Shown here piece after piece: positions 8,986 to 18,943 of a stretch of DNA of 64,000 bases; the first letter of the stretch is position 1; each line of letters starts with the position of its first letter. The DNA comes from Croceivirga sp. Its GTDB lineage: Bacteria > Bacteroidota > Bacteroidia > Flavobacteriales > Flavobacteriaceae. The stretch spans positions 1 to 64,000 of the forward strand of contig JANQKR010000037.1 of the NCBI GenBank assembly GCA_028281025.1. Reading direction: 5' to 3'. The position numbers and the translations under genes were made by a program. The notes under the pieces are model-generated. The model was given only the letters and a program-made list of their open reading frames with translations. It was not told the origin of the DNA and made no database searches.

Positions 8986-9495
8986 ATGGATAGTGAAAAA
9001 TCGGTCTGTGAGGCTTTGAACTTCAAAGAATTGTACGACACCCACTCCGATGGTCTGTTCGGATTCTTGCTGTATAAATGTGGCGACAGGGATCTGGCAA
9101 AAGACCTGGTACAGGAATCCTTCATCAGGTTATGGTCCAACTGTTCCAAAGTCATTTATGAAAAGGCGAAATCATATGTGTTCACGGTGGCGAACCATCT
9201 GTTCCTGGATGATTACGCACATAAAAAAGTGGTGTTACAACATCAAAAATTGACCGTAAAGACCACAACTGATGAAACACCCGAATATGTTTTGGAAGAA
9301 CAAGAGTTTTTAAAAAAATTGAAGGGCGCCATTGCCGATTTACCAGTAAAACAACGGGAAGTCTTTTTAATGAACCGAATTGACCACATGCGGTATAAGG
9401 ATATCGCCGAAGCATTGGATATTTCTGTAAAAACCGTGGAAAAACGGATGACCTTGGCATTAAAAACACTACGAACCCAAATAAAAGGAATTTAA
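8986..9495 (+). CDS. ECF sigma factor (FecI-like)
   Basis: A 169-aa RNA polymerase sigma-70 factor of the extracytoplasmic-function class. Region 2 spans about residues 12-75 (LYDTHSDGLFGFLLYKCGDRDLAKDLVQESF), and region 4 about 110-165 has the helix-turn-helix (YKDIAEALDISVKTVEKR). Size and layout are typical. It starts an operon with an anti-sigma gene (1 bp gap) and a TonB-dependent receptor. In such loci a signal from the loaded receptor frees the sigma factor, which then transcribes the receptor operon. The divergent lipoproteins may be in the same regulon. Confidence 0.9.
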   Translation: MDSEKSVCEALNFKELYDTHSDGLFGFLLYKCGDRDLAKDLVQESFIRLWSNCSKVIYEKAKSYVFTVANHLFLDDYAHKKVVLQHQKLTVKTTTDETPEYVLEEQEFLKKLKGAIADLPVKQREVFLMNRIDHMRYKDIAEALDISVKTVEKRMTLALKTLRTQIKGI

Positions 9496-9496
9496 A

Positions 9497-10429
9497 ATGG
9501 AGCATTTGGAACAATCAGAAACCTTTTTGGCAAAATGGTTGGCAAACGATATACCGGAAGAAGCGTTGAAGGCTTTCGAGCAAACGGAAGATTATGAACT
9601 GTTCTCCAAGATAGCCATGGAATCAAAAGGCTTTACAAGGGAGCATTTGGATAAGGAAGCCGTTTATACATCCATTCTAGATGCATTGAACGACCACAAA
9701 AAAGAAGCAACGAAGGTAAGACCGTTGTTCCCAAAATGGTTGGCCGCCGCTGCCGCGTCCGTAGTGCTGTTCATCACCGCTTTTTATCTTTTTAATGGAA
9801 ATACCACCGAATCTTCCGGTTTTGGCGAGCAACTGGCCGTTGTGTTACCAGATAATTCAGAAGTGACCCTAAATGCTAAATCCCAATTGACCTATAACAA
9901 AAAGGATTGGGACAACAACAGAAGATTGACCCTTGAGGGCGAGGCTTATTTTAAAGTGGCCAAAGGCAGTACCTTCACCGTGGCGACCAGTGAGGGCAAT
10001 GTTTCCGTTTTGGGCACGCAGTTCAATGTGCTACAGGATAAGGATTTTCTGGAAGTTACCTGCTTTGAAGGCCAGATCAAAGTAGAAAGCCATGGCAACG
10101 TAGTTTTTTTGACTGCGGGCAAAATCTTCAAAAGCCATAAGGGCAAGGTCATCCCCGAAAATGAAGGTACGGATAGTAGCCGACCCGATTGGACATCAGG
10201 AGAAAGCGTTTTTAAAAGTATTCCATTACAGGTGGTGCTGAACAGTTTGAAAAAACAATATGATGTGAAAATAAAAAGCAACATACATGATGCCAATAAA
10301 TTGTTTACCGGTAGTTTTGCGCACTCAAATTTAGAGCAAGCACTGGAAGCGGTCTTGTTGCCCATGAATATCACCTATTCTTTTTCCGAAAACGGGGACA
10401 ACACGATACTACTGGAGCAAAAAGAGTAA
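9497..10429 (+). CDS. FecR-family anti-sigma factor
   Basis: A 310-aa single-pass inner-membrane protein. The cytoplasmic N-part is about 1-78, one membrane segment is about 78-97 (WLAAAAASVVLFITAFYLF), and the periplasmic FecR domain is about 110-210 (LPDNSEVTLNAKSQLTY, GEAYFKVAKG, VLGTQFNV). A C-terminal DUF4974 domain (about 235-305, LQVVLNSLKKQYDVKI) contacts the receptor's STN domain in this family. It sits between the sigma factor and the receptor gene with 1-bp gaps, so the three are a transcriptional unit. Confidence 0.9.
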   Translation: MEHLEQSETFLAKWLANDIPEEALKAFEQTEDYELFSKIAMESKGFTREHLDKEAVYTSILDALNDHKKEATKVRPLFPKWLAAAAASVVLFITAFYLFNGNTTESSGFGEQLAVVLPDNSEVTLNAKSQLTYNKKDWDNNRRLTLEGEAYFKVAKGSTFTVATSEGNVSVLGTQFNVLQDKDFLEVTCFEGQIKVESHGNVVFLTAGKIFKSHKGKVIPENEGTDSSRPDWTSGESVFKSIPLQVVLNSLKKQYDVKIKSNIHDANKLFTGSFAHSNLEQALEAVLLPMNITYSFSENGDNTILLEQKE

Positions 10430-10430
10430 C

Positions 10431-12980
10431 ATGGCCAAATATTGTTTTCTGATTTTCTGTTGTTTCCATTTTTATACCATAGCACAGGACAACTTGGATA
10501 AAACAAAGCCCCTTAAAGAGGTTTTGCTTTATTTGGAGCAACAACATCGTATTAAATTTTCGTATTCCGATGAGGTCGTTCAAGGGAAAATCGTCACCTT
10601 CAACGCGAAAAACCAAAATATTGCAGACCTTATACAACAGCTGCAAGTACAATCGGGATTACGGTTTAAGGCGATTTCCAAAAATCGGTATGCCATTATC
10701 CTTCCCACGGAAAAGACCACCATTTGCGGACATTTGCTTTCAGAAAAAGACCATGGGCTGCTCATAGGAGCTTCCATCATCATAAAACACAAAAACAAAG
10801 GAGTATCGTCAAATAGCAATGGTTTTTTTAGGTTAGCGGATGTATTGCCCAGGGATACGCTCCGGATTTCTTCCATAGGGTACCGGCCCATTGAAAAACC
10901 GGTATCCCATTTTTTGTTCAAAAACTGTCCAAAAGTATTCTTGGAAGAAGATGTGACCGTTTTGGAAGAAGTCATCGTCAGAAATTATTTGACAAATTCC
11001 ATCACCAAAACCATAGATGGCGCTATTGTGTTCAAACCCAAAAGCCAAACCGCCTTACCGGGCTTTACCGATGCCGACGTACTGTTGACCGCCCAACAAC
11101 TGCCGGGCATCTTGAATGTCGACGAAACAGCTTCGGGACTGCACATTCGGGGAGGATCACCGGACCAGAACCTGATTCTGTTCAACCAAATCAAACTTTT
11201 CAATACCGCCCATTTTTTTGGTGCAATTTCAGCATTGAATCCACAGATAATCGATAAGGTCACTGTCTACAAAACAGCATCGAACGTCACATATGGAAAC
11301 CATGTCGCCGGAGTCATTGACATCGAATCCAATACCAAAATATCCCAAAACGCATCAGGGTCTGTTGGGGGCAACCTCACACATTTTGATGCCAATGTCA
11401 ATGTGCCCATAGCATCAAACCTAAGTGTTTCAATTGCGGGAAGGCATTCTGTCAATGACCTGTTCAACAGTCCTACCTATAACAACCTATCACAACAGGC
11501 ATTTCAGTATAGCATCATCTCGCAGAACAATGCATTGGCACAAAAGCTGAACGGAACTGCCAATACCGATTTTACGTATTTTGATTTCAACACAAGCCTC
11601 AACTACCAACCCACAAAGCGGGACAGGATTTTGTTCAGTCAGATCAATATTGAAAATGATCTGAGCCATGGGTTTTCATCCGATGAAATTGCAGAAAAAA
11701 GAACGGACAAATTGCAGATCGGCAATGAGGGCTATAGCTTGCAATGGCATAAAAAATGGGATGCCAATACCACCCAGACCACCCATGCCAGTTTTTCCAA
11801 ATATCGATTGGACGTCAGGGACGACAACTTGAATTTGGATGATGGCACAAGTTATTCGTTCATCGATAAAAAGAACGAGGTGACCCATTGGGATGCCAGC
11901 TTGAACATCGACCATCGGTTCGATCAAAAATCGTCCATCTCCCTAGGGTACCAGTACGTTTACAATGAGGCTTCCTTTTCATTGGAACGGGGCGGACAAC
12001 TTGCCAGGTTTGAATCGGAAATAGAGAACAGCACCAACAACACACATACGTTGTATGCTGGATACCGGCTAAAAAACAAGAAGGACTATGCCCTTAATTT
12101 AGGGGCACGAACCAATTATTTTTCACTGCTGGACAAATTTGCCCTCGAACCCCGTGTTTTTGCGCAAGTAAAAGTCTTACCACGATTTTGGATGAATACT
12201 TCCCTAGAGATGAAACAACAAAATATCAGTAAGATCACCGAAAATTACACAAAAGACTTTGGGCTTGAAAATACCGCATGGGTGTTATCGAACAACCAGC
12301 GCATACCCCTGTTGAAAAGCAATCAAATCACTATTGGCGCGCTCTACGAATATGACAATTGGATCATAGATGTCGATTTTTATAAAAGAAAAATAGACGG
12401 TCTTACCTCCATCACCAGTGGTTTTGAAGTGGACAGGGGATTTTACTTCGGTGAGGGCACTTCTACGGGTTTGGACGTGCTTATCAAAAAAAACTGGTGG
12501 TTTTTCAATACCTGGGTAAGCTATCAAACTGGAAAAACCACCTTTTTGTTCCGTGAGTTCAATGACAATAAAGCATTTAACGGAAACTTTGACGTTTCCC
12601 ATGCCTTTTATTGGGCCAATGCCATCACCTATAAACAGTTCAATTTTTCTTTGGGATGGACGTATCGGGTCGGTATTCCTTTTACCTCAGCCTTTATAGT
12701 GGATTTTCCGTATTTGGGCAGGAATGACGCAAACGGGAACAGACTTCCCGATTATCATAGGCTTGATTTCACCAGTTCGTATAATTTCCACATCGATACA
12801 AAAAAAAATATAAGGGGACAATTGGGACTTGCCATCTTAAATGTATATGATAAAGAAAACATCTTGAGAAGACATTTTGATGTCACCAATTATGAAGATC
12901 CGGAAACCGGGGTGCTCGTACAAGAAGACACAAAATCATTGGGATTCACGCCCAATTTAAGTTTTAGGGTGAAATTTTGA
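10431..12980 (+). CDS. TonB-dependent outer-membrane receptor with STN signalling domain
   Basis: An 849-aa outer-membrane transducer. It has a signal peptide (about 1-18), an STN domain (about 25-85, LKEVLLYLEQQHRIKFSYSD), a carboxypeptidase-regulatory-like domain (about 98-165), a plug (about 190-305, with LNVDETASGLHIRGGSPDQN) and a 22-strand-type barrel to the C-terminal aromatic residue. The STN domain and the preceding sigma/FecR genes mark it as a signalling transporter, classically for siderophores or glycans. No SusD-like partner follows; the divergent lipoproteins may fill that role. The substrate is unknown. Confidence 0.9.
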   Translation: MAKYCFLIFCCFHFYTIAQDNLDKTKPLKEVLLYLEQQHRIKFSYSDEVVQGKIVTFNAKNQNIADLIQQLQVQSGLRFKAISKNRYAIILPTEKTTICGHLLSEKDHGLLIGASIIIKHKNKGVSSNSNGFFRLADVLPRDTLRISSIGYRPIEKPVSHFLFKNCPKVFLEEDVTVLEEVIVRNYLTNSITKTIDGAIVFKPKSQTALPGFTDADVLLTAQQLPGILNVDETASGLHIRGGSPDQNLILFNQIKLFNTAHFFGAISALNPQIIDKVTVYKTASNVTYGNHVAGVIDIESNTKISQNASGSVGGNLTHFDANVNVPIASNLSVSIAGRHSVNDLFNSPTYNNLSQQAFQYSIISQNNALAQKLNGTANTDFTYFDFNTSLNYQPTKRDRILFSQINIENDLSHGFSSDEIAEKRTDKLQIGNEGYSLQWHKKWDANTTQTTHASFSKYRLDVRDDNLNLDDGTSYSFIDKKNEVTHWDASLNIDHRFDQKSSISLGYQYVYNEASFSLERGGQLARFESEIENSTNNTHTLYAGYRLKNKKDYALNLGARTNYFSLLDKFALEPRVFAQVKVLPRFWMNTSLEMKQQNISKITENYTKDFGLENTAWVLSNNQRIPLLKSNQITIGALYEYDNWIIDVDFYKRKIDGLTSITSGFEVDRGFYFGEGTSTGLDVLIKKNWWFFNTWVSYQTGKTTFLFREFNDNKAFNGNFDVSHAFYWANAITYKQFNFSLGWTYRVGIPFTSAFIVDFPYLGRNDANGNRLPDYHRLDFTSSYNFHIDTKKNIRGQLGLAILNVYDKENILRRHFDVTNYEDPETGVLVQEDTKSLGFTPNLSFRVKF

Positions 12981-13640
12981 TTTAATGTTTGCGGTATTTG
13001 GTCTTTATGAAAGGTACAGGTGTATGTTAGCTAATGGGTTTCATACTTGAAATTTTATTGGTGGATAACACTGCACCCTATTTGTGAAGTTCCTTGAGCC
13101 AATAAAGAGTCACTTTTACATCCTTAGTTTTGGCTAGCTTGTTATACTGAGCTCAAATATTTGGTAGATCCCAGAAATACTACCGTTTAATCGTACTATA
13201 TTGATTTTATCGAGGATAAATTAATGGAGCTATTAAAAGGATGGAAAACGAAAATGGATCTGAACTATACAAATGGATAATTCGTATTAAATCAAAAACG
13301 GTCCACAGAGGGCAATCTCACCCCATAGCGGTGCATTTTTCAAATAACTGTCCCTATCGGTCATTGGTATTTTCTTGCAGCCCGGGCTTTTGTTTTAACT
13401 AGTAAATGAGACCCTCCTGCTCATAAATTTAGGGTACTTCTATGGTCCCTTATGTACAATAGCCAATCAAACTTTGTTACAATGTTCGGGAACTTCCGTA
13501 AGAATAACTGATGCGTCATCTCCCCTGTTTACATGGTTCTGGGCATCGTATTTAAACCGGGTCAGAGCAAAGGAAACGGTCCAAATTGCCTTTTGTGCAC
13601 CTCCTTAAAGTATTACCATAAAAAAGTATCCAGATTATCT
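12981..13640. other. 660-bp gene-free stretch
   Basis: No frame of convincing coding character on either strand. Short palindromic bases AGCCCGGGCT (near 13378-13387) precede a T-rich tract, but with no loop it is not a normal terminator. I see nothing else in it. Confidence 0.5.
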
Positions 13641-14915
13641 TTAGTGTACATGTTCTTTATAGGCACTCAATTCATAATCAAAAGGTAGTTCGCTGGCTTT
13701 ATGGTGATCGGCCAACGCATAATGCTCGTACAGCGTATACATGCTATTTTTATTGATTACATCGGCAAAAATACCGTAATCGCCCCCGTTTTTTGTCTCA
13801 GGGTTATTGGGAATACGTGTGATGGTGTGTACATGGTTCCAGTTCGGCAAGCTTCTTTCGGCAGGATTTTCCATGTTGAACTCCACCCATAGGTATGGGT
13901 TGTATATGCGATAATAATATTGGGTTTCGGCAGTGGGCCGTTCGGTATCGGCGACCCATACAAAATAGGTCTGTTCAAAATTGGCCTCAATATCTTTCCA
14001 CCATCGTTCAGCAAAAGTAATCGATAGGTTATCGATATGGGCGCGCATCAATGCCCGTAAGTTGGCTGTGGTTTTTTCAGATAAACTATTTGTTGACAAA
14101 CCCTTCTTAAACTTTGAGTAATCAAAATCACCCCTATGCGGGTCATCACCGTTCTGCCTTCTTGCTGGCCCTACCTGCATTTTTCCCTTTCCATTGGAAA
14201 CGGCATGCTTGTGTTCTTCTTTGGTAAGATCATAATACAATTTTAGGGCAAGTTCCCTTTCGGCCTTGAACACGTCAAAGGATACCCCCTTATAGGTCTC
14301 CCTAACGGGTTCACCGCCAATAAATGCCGGAACCATGCTAACATTGTCCCCATGGACCAAAAAATTAATGGCACAATGATGGCCATCCAACTGAAATCCC
14401 CATGAACCACCATTTCTCGGGTTTCCGAACAAATCGATGGAATAAAAGTCCGGATTCCAAAAGTCAGGCTCAATCTCGCTCAGGAAACCCTCGGCCAGAA
14501 CCGTTATCTCGTGTACTTTTTGATACCCTTTTTTGCTTAAAAAGAGCTTTAGCACATTCTTAAAATGAACCAACTGTTCTTCCGATAGGTCCTTGTAGTA
14601 AATACCGTCCCTGCTCATGGCATTTTCTTCTCTAAAAGATGGGGCAGGGGTATTGTGCCACTGGTAAAAACGGGGGCTGTCCAAATCATTGCTGCACTTT
14701 GCCAACAGTTCCCCCGATAAGGAATTACGAAAGGTGAGCATGGCTTCGTGCATTGCCCGCATCTCTGGATTGTTTGAATGGGCAAAGTCTTTTGGTTGAT
14801 GATCAACAGAAATGACCTCTACCATTTTTTCAGGTCCTTTATCCTTGGTCTTGCATCCCATCGCGAATAGCAATAGAACTGCAGAGACTGCAAAACGTGT
14901 TAGTTCTTGTCTCAT
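13641..14915 (-). CDS. DUF3500-domain lipoprotein
   Basis: A 424-aa protein with a lipoprotein signal (VLLLFAMGC, Cys at about 21). The body matches the DUF3500 family pattern, best seen at about residues 170-205 (GSWGFQLDGHHCAINFLV then a FIGGEP block) and near the end (NWNHVHTITRIPNNP). Family members are secreted or periplasmic proteins of unknown biochemical activity, common in marine bacteria. It stands alone on the minus strand, about 130 bp from the broken DoxX gene. Confidence 0.8.
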   Translation of the reverse strand: MRQELTRFAVSAVLLLFAMGCKTKDKGPEKMVEVISVDHQPKDFAHSNNPEMRAMHEAMLTFRNSLSGELLAKCSNDLDSPRFYQWHNTPAPSFREENAMSRDGIYYKDLSEEQLVHFKNVLKLFLSKKGYQKVHEITVLAEGFLSEIEPDFWNPDFYSIDLFGNPRNGGSWGFQLDGHHCAINFLVHGDNVSMVPAFIGGEPVRETYKGVSFDVFKAERELALKLYYDLTKEEHKHAVSNGKGKMQVGPARRQNGDDPHRGDFDYSKFKKGLSTNSLSEKTTANLRALMRAHIDNLSITFAERWWKDIEANFEQTYFVWVADTERPTAETQYYYRIYNPYLWVEFNMENPAERSLPNWNHVHTITRIPNNPETKNGGDYGIFADVINKNSMYTLYEHYALADHHKASELPFDYELSAYKEHVH

Positions 14916-15044
14916 TATGTTAATTTTAAGTTTTTATCTTAAGTGTATTTCCTTATTGTTTTCTGTAGTCCCGCAAAATTGACGGTCCGGAAACTGATCA
15001 TCCAGACCTGGGCCAATTTACTTCAGGGCACAGTACTGTGATTG

Positions 15045-15490
15045 TTAGAAGTTCCTTGGTTTGGAAGTTTCTGGAAACAACTTCTCAGATAGGGCAAATT
15101 TTCGGGCACCCAAAAAGAAAATACTTACCTCTATCAATAAGTGCCATAGACTAAGCTCGGTATTGATAGATCCGTAATCAGGATCTACCATGAATCCAGA
15201 CCAACCTTGCGTCAAAAAAATCGCCATTACCATGGTAAAAGCGGTAAGCATGGAGGCGGTTCTTGTAAAAACGCCCAATAATAGACAAATAGGTACGAGC
15301 ACTTCCTCTACAGGCACACCCATCTATAGAATTTCGGGTAGCCCCCATCATTTAACATCCTACTGATATGGTCATGCCCGTTGATCAATTTGTGCATTAC
15401 ATGAAATAAATATCATGAGCCCGCCTACGGTAATTCTTAAAACGAGTTTTCCTAAATTCTGATTTAAATTTGTTATAATGAATTCCTTTT
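15045..15490 (-). pseudogene. DoxX-family membrane protein, two frameshifts
   Basis: Minus-strand pieces in three frames align as one DoxX protein. The N-part NQNLGKLVLRITVGGLM lies at about 15410-15480, the middle HKLINGHDHISRMLNDGGY at about 15320-15405, and the C-part GVPVEEVLVPICLLLGVF ends at 15045 with the usual membrane helices. The first break is near 15400-15415 (the frame hits TGA at 15372-15374). The second is near 15315-15322 (TAG at 15308-15310). No ATG is evident at the N-terminus either. Intact DoxX proteins of this kind are about 130-140 aa inner-membrane proteins. Confidence 0.75.
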
Positions 15491-15517
15491 TAAATGACTG
15501 GTAAATTCTCCAGCTTG

Positions 15518-16075
15518 TTACACTTGCTTTGCCATTTCTAGATTAATTGTCACTTCGACTTCCTCTCCGACAGAGCCCCCTGCCTTTCCAACTTTGAAAT
15601 CCGTTCTCTTAATGGCAGTGGTCAGTTTTAGCCCTGCTTTTTCACCACGATCATTCTTTAAGATCCCGTTCAATTTTCCGTTAAAGCTTACTTCTTTTGA
15701 AATCCCTCTTATGGTCAGATCTCCTTTGATTACGAATGTCTTTTCTCCAGTCTTGGTAAATGACTTGCTTTTAAAAGTAATGGTCGGGAACTTTTCTACT
15801 GCGAAAAAGTCATTTGCCCTAAGATGATCGTCCCGTCTTGAATTTTTCGTATTTATACTTGCCGCATCAATTGTCACCTCAAATTTGGGGTCACTAAAGT
15901 CACTCCCCGTAATGGCGCTGATATCAAATTGATCAAAAGATCCTGTTGTTTCTGATATCACCAAATGTGAAACTGCAAAGTCTATGGATGAATGTCCCAA
16001 ATCTAACTTCCAGGTCGATTGTGCACTGGCGTGGTAAATTGAAAGAATAAATAATGATAAGAATACTTTTTTCAT
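15518..16075 (-). CDS. YceI-family lipid-binding periplasmic protein
   Basis: A 185-aa protein with a Sec signal peptide (about 1-18, cleavage after ASA) and the YceI lipocalin-like fold. Typical motifs are WKLDLGHSSIDFAVSHL (about 22-38), DDHLRANDFFAVEKFPTI (about 84-101) and KGDLTIRGISKEVSF (about 116-130). YceI proteins bind polyisoprenoids or other amphiphiles in the periplasm. It lies between a broken DoxX gene and a deleted receptor gene on the same strand. DoxX/YceI neighbours are common in Flavobacteriia. Confidence 0.88.
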   Translation of the reverse strand: MKKVFLSLFILSIYHASAQSTWKLDLGHSSIDFAVSHLVISETTGSFDQFDISAITGSDFSDPKFEVTIDAASINTKNSRRDDHLRANDFFAVEKFPTITFKSKSFTKTGEKTFVIKGDLTIRGISKEVSFNGKLNGILKNDRGEKAGLKLTTAIKRTDFKVGKAGGSVGEEVEVTINLEMAKQV

Positions 16076-16107
16076 GTTTACTGAGTTTATTGTGTTTACT
16101 TATGTTG

Positions 16108-17180
16108 TTAAAATCTTTTTTGCCCTGAAAATTCCATGGCATCCCCTTTTCCAAAGCCATAGCTTAAACCAAAGGTGACAAACCGCCCCCTTTGGCTACG
16201 GTTGTAGTTTGAAAAAGTGGGCTGAACAGTCCTGAATTCAAATACCCTTGTTTCAAAAACGTCCCTGACGCTTAAATTGGCTATCAACCTGCTCTTGAAC
16301 AGTTTTTTCCGCAAGCCCAAATCGGCAAAAACATTGTCTTCCCTTCGCCCTTGCAAGGTCTCGAAACTTGACCTATAGTTTCCTGTCACCTCTAGGTCAA
16401 AACTTGCGGGCAATTTGAACTTGGCCGTCGCCCTGGAATTCCATTGGGTACCATCATAGTCCAAGGGCGTATTGTTAAAACTACATTGATAATCCCCGAA
16501 GTTCCCTCGGCATCATATTTCGCAGAGGGATTGGTGATTACTTCCACCCAATTTATCATATCTGCTGTTATGGTCCCCAAGGCATTGCCCCCTTGATCGG
16601 TCAATACCGAAGGTTTCCCATTTATTAAAATCTGTACACCTTGGTTGCCGCGTAGGCCAATCTGTCCCTCAATGTTAACGTTGACCGAAGGCACTTTGTT
16701 CAATACTTCAACGGCGCTTGCCCCAGTGCTGCTCAAGTCAGAACCAACATTGAAAACACGCTTGTCCAGCTTAAAAACAGTAGTGGATTTATCGGCTTGG
16801 ACCACTACTTCATCCAACTTCGCCGCATCTTCTTTGATTTCTACATTCCCCAGCTCAATTAGGCCACTTTCTTTTTTAAATTCTTTGATTTGTTTGGTCT
16901 TGAACCCAATAAAACTTATTTGGATATAAAAATCGCTTGCTGTGGTGACCAAACTGAATTTCCCCCGCTCCGAAGTGGTCGTGCCGGTAATTGGCTGCCC
17001 ATTTGTGGCATCTACCAAGACAACGGTTGCAAACTCTACGGGAAGGATGTTCACTGATTCCACAACGGATCTGGAAATGTTCAATTCACGGTTTTGCGCA
17101 TGGCTGGCGATGGTCGTAAAGAACAGAAGGAATAAAGCGTATTTTTTCATATGTTTTTTAATAGATTTCTTTTTTTTCAT
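16108..17180 (-). pseudogene. Outer-membrane beta-barrel receptor with large internal deletion
   Basis: The 5' part (ATG 17180 or, better placed for the signal peptide, 17150) encodes a signal peptide, a carboxypeptidase-regulatory-like domain and a plug domain with VEVLNKVPSVNVNIEGQ and LRGNQGVQILINGKPS. It stays in frame to about 16480 (SGIINVV). The sequence then jumps to the last ~120 residues of the barrel (DYDGTQWNSRATAKFKLP to the C-terminal aromatic GQKRF), which are in a different frame. Full-length relatives are about 800 aa, so some 400 barrel residues are missing. The product cannot form a barrel. Confidence 0.8.
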
Positions 17181-17716
17181 GGGAATAGTATTAAAAAAAT
17201 CAAGGGGAACAACATTCCTACTACTGCCAGTTTCCAACCACGTTTTGAAAAGCTATTTTTCCCTACCGGAATCAAAATGCCGGTAACGGCGATCAACAAC
17301 ATGGCCGCACCAAAAATGTCCGAATACCAGATCCAGAAATTATTGGTGGATTTGTGCAAATACATACTGTGCCCAATAAAGGGGACCTTGCGCTTAAACT
17401 CCACGGTGCCTTTTCCCGTTGAGGCATCCACATCCAAAATTGCATTGTCCTTAAAGTAGACACGTAACTTCCCATCCCTAAGCCTATGTCCATCGTAATC
17501 CCCCAAATCATGCGTGGCCTCGGCAATGTAGGTATCCGTAAGTTGACCCTGCTCTTTGGGGACGATCAGATCAAAGGGTCGGTCCTCATAGGTATAGTCC
17601 ATTGGGTACCAATCCCCTCGATGGTTCAACACAATTCCGGAAAAGGAAAAGGTAATGATCAAACCCACATAGAAATATGCAAAATCCCGATGTAAACTAC
17701 GATTGGTGATTTTCAT
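17177..17716 (-). CDS. PepSY-associated transmembrane protein
   Basis: A 179-aa inner-membrane protein with N-terminal (about 13-31) and paired C-terminal hydrophobic helices (about 130-150 and 160-178). Between them is a PepSY-like periplasmic domain with the typical HRDFAYFYVGLIITFSFSGIVLNHRG start and GHSMYLHKSTNNFW region. Such proteins accompany siderophore/TonB receptors and are thought to help in metal release or reduction. The stop overlaps the ATG of the following, now defective, receptor gene (17177-17180), so both were one operon. Confidence 0.8.
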   Translation of the reverse strand: MKITNRSLHRDFAYFYVGLIITFSFSGIVLNHRGDWYPMDYTYEDRPFDLIVPKEQGQLTDTYIAEATHDLGDYDGHRLRDGKLRVYFKDNAILDVDASTGKGTVEFKRKVPFIGHSMYLHKSTNNFWIWYSDIFGAAMLLIAVTGILIPVGKNSFSKRGWKLAVVGMLFPLIFLILFP

Positions 17717-17917
17717 TTTTAATATTTTTAACTTTGGAACGGAGGTAAAATTCGCAGGTAGAGGGGAACAGAGAAAAAAAAATCAGTGAACGACAGTAAC
17801 TGAGCCCTGAACGACACCTAATACTTTCACACGTCAATAATTGCTGTTTGGGGGATAATTTTTGTTGTTCACAAAAAAAATACCTTACAGGCCTGGTCAG
17901 GGACTATTTTCGAATAA

Positions 17918-18943
17918 ATGAAAAACTTTTTTGGACGGTTGGACAAACGAGAGTGGCTATTTGGGCCCCTGTTCCTTGTTGTGCTGTTTTTGCTATATTC
18001 ATTCGATAGGGACAGTCCAAGGATTGAGGCCCATAAAATTGTCTTTTTCCTGCACTATATGGCCTGTGCCGGTTTAATCGGTTATGTATTGATTCCTCTT
18101 TATTTTTATCCCAAAAAATATGTTCGGTTCGCCATTTTCTTGATTTTGGTATTTCTTTGGGCCTATCTCATTGAAGAATTGGTATTGGAGCCCATCTTTT
18201 TTGACAATGGCAGGGGTCGAAACGTTTCCAATATTTTCATTACACTTTTGGATATTGCGCCTTTGATAGTTACCATGGTCAGTTTCAAACTGGCTTGGGA
18301 TGCTAAAAAAAAACAAAGCCAGTTAGAGCGTTTACAGCTTTCCGCTCAGGAAAGTGAACTACAGTTCTTAAAGTCACAAATCAATCCACATTTTTTGTTC
18401 AATAACCTGAATAACCTGTACTCATATGCCATTGAGAATTCGTCAAAAACGCCGTCGATAATATTGGAGTTATCGTCGGTTTTACGGTATATGTTATATG
18501 ATTGCACAGGGGATTTTGTACCCCTTAAAAAAGAAATAGAGCACTTAAGGGATTTTACATCCTTGAACGAACTGCAAATTGAGTATCGGGGAAAAATAGC
18601 CTTCAACAGTACCTCAGTTTCGGACCGATATAAAATTGCGCCCTTGATCTTAATGGTCTTTATTGAAAATGCATTTAAGCACAGCACGGGCAGCCAAAGC
18701 AATAATATCCTCCTTAATATCCATATCGATGTTTCTGAACAGGGCGAACTTCATTTTATTTGTACTAATAGCTTTTTGAACAATTCCAACAACCAAAGCC
18801 TGTCAAAGGGTATTGGACTGGAAAATGTGAAAAAACGATTGCAGATCCTTTATCCCAACAAACACCGGCTTACCATAAATGACAATGGCAACATCTATAA
18901 AGTAAATCTTACCCTACAACTAGAAAGTATCGACCTATTATGA
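17918..18943 (+). CDS. LytS-type sensor histidine kinase
   Basis: A 341-aa membrane kinase. Four hydrophobic helices in residues about 13-130 are followed by a short coiled linker and a His_kinase domain (PF06580) with the phosphoacceptor in SQINPHFLFNNLNNLYSY (about 152-169). An HATPase-type C-terminus has the N-box LMVFIENAFKHS near 247 and a GIGLENVKKRL motif near 297. It senses an unknown signal and phosphorylates the response regulator encoded next, whose start overlaps its stop. Confidence 0.9.
   Translation: MKNFFGRLDKREWLFGPLFLVVLFLLYSFDRDSPRIEAHKIVFFLHYMACAGLIGYVLIPLYFYPKKYVRFAIFLILVFLWAYLIEELVLEPIFFDNGRGRNVSNIFITLLDIAPLIVTMVSFKLAWDAKKKQSQLERLQLSAQESELQFLKSQINPHFLFNNLNNLYSYAIENSSKTPSIILELSSVLRYMLYDCTGDFVPLKKEIEHLRDFTSLNELQIEYRGKIAFNSTSVSDRYKIAPLILMVFIENAFKHSTGSQSNNILLNIHIDVSEQGELHFICTNSFLNNSNNQSLSKGIGLENVKKRLQILYPNKHRLTINDNGNIYKVNLTLQLESIDLL

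Noticed and set aside
13378-13387. AGCCCGGGCT followed by T-rich DNA as a terminator
   Set aside because: A loopless 10-bp palindrome cannot form a normal hairpin, and no gene ends nearby.
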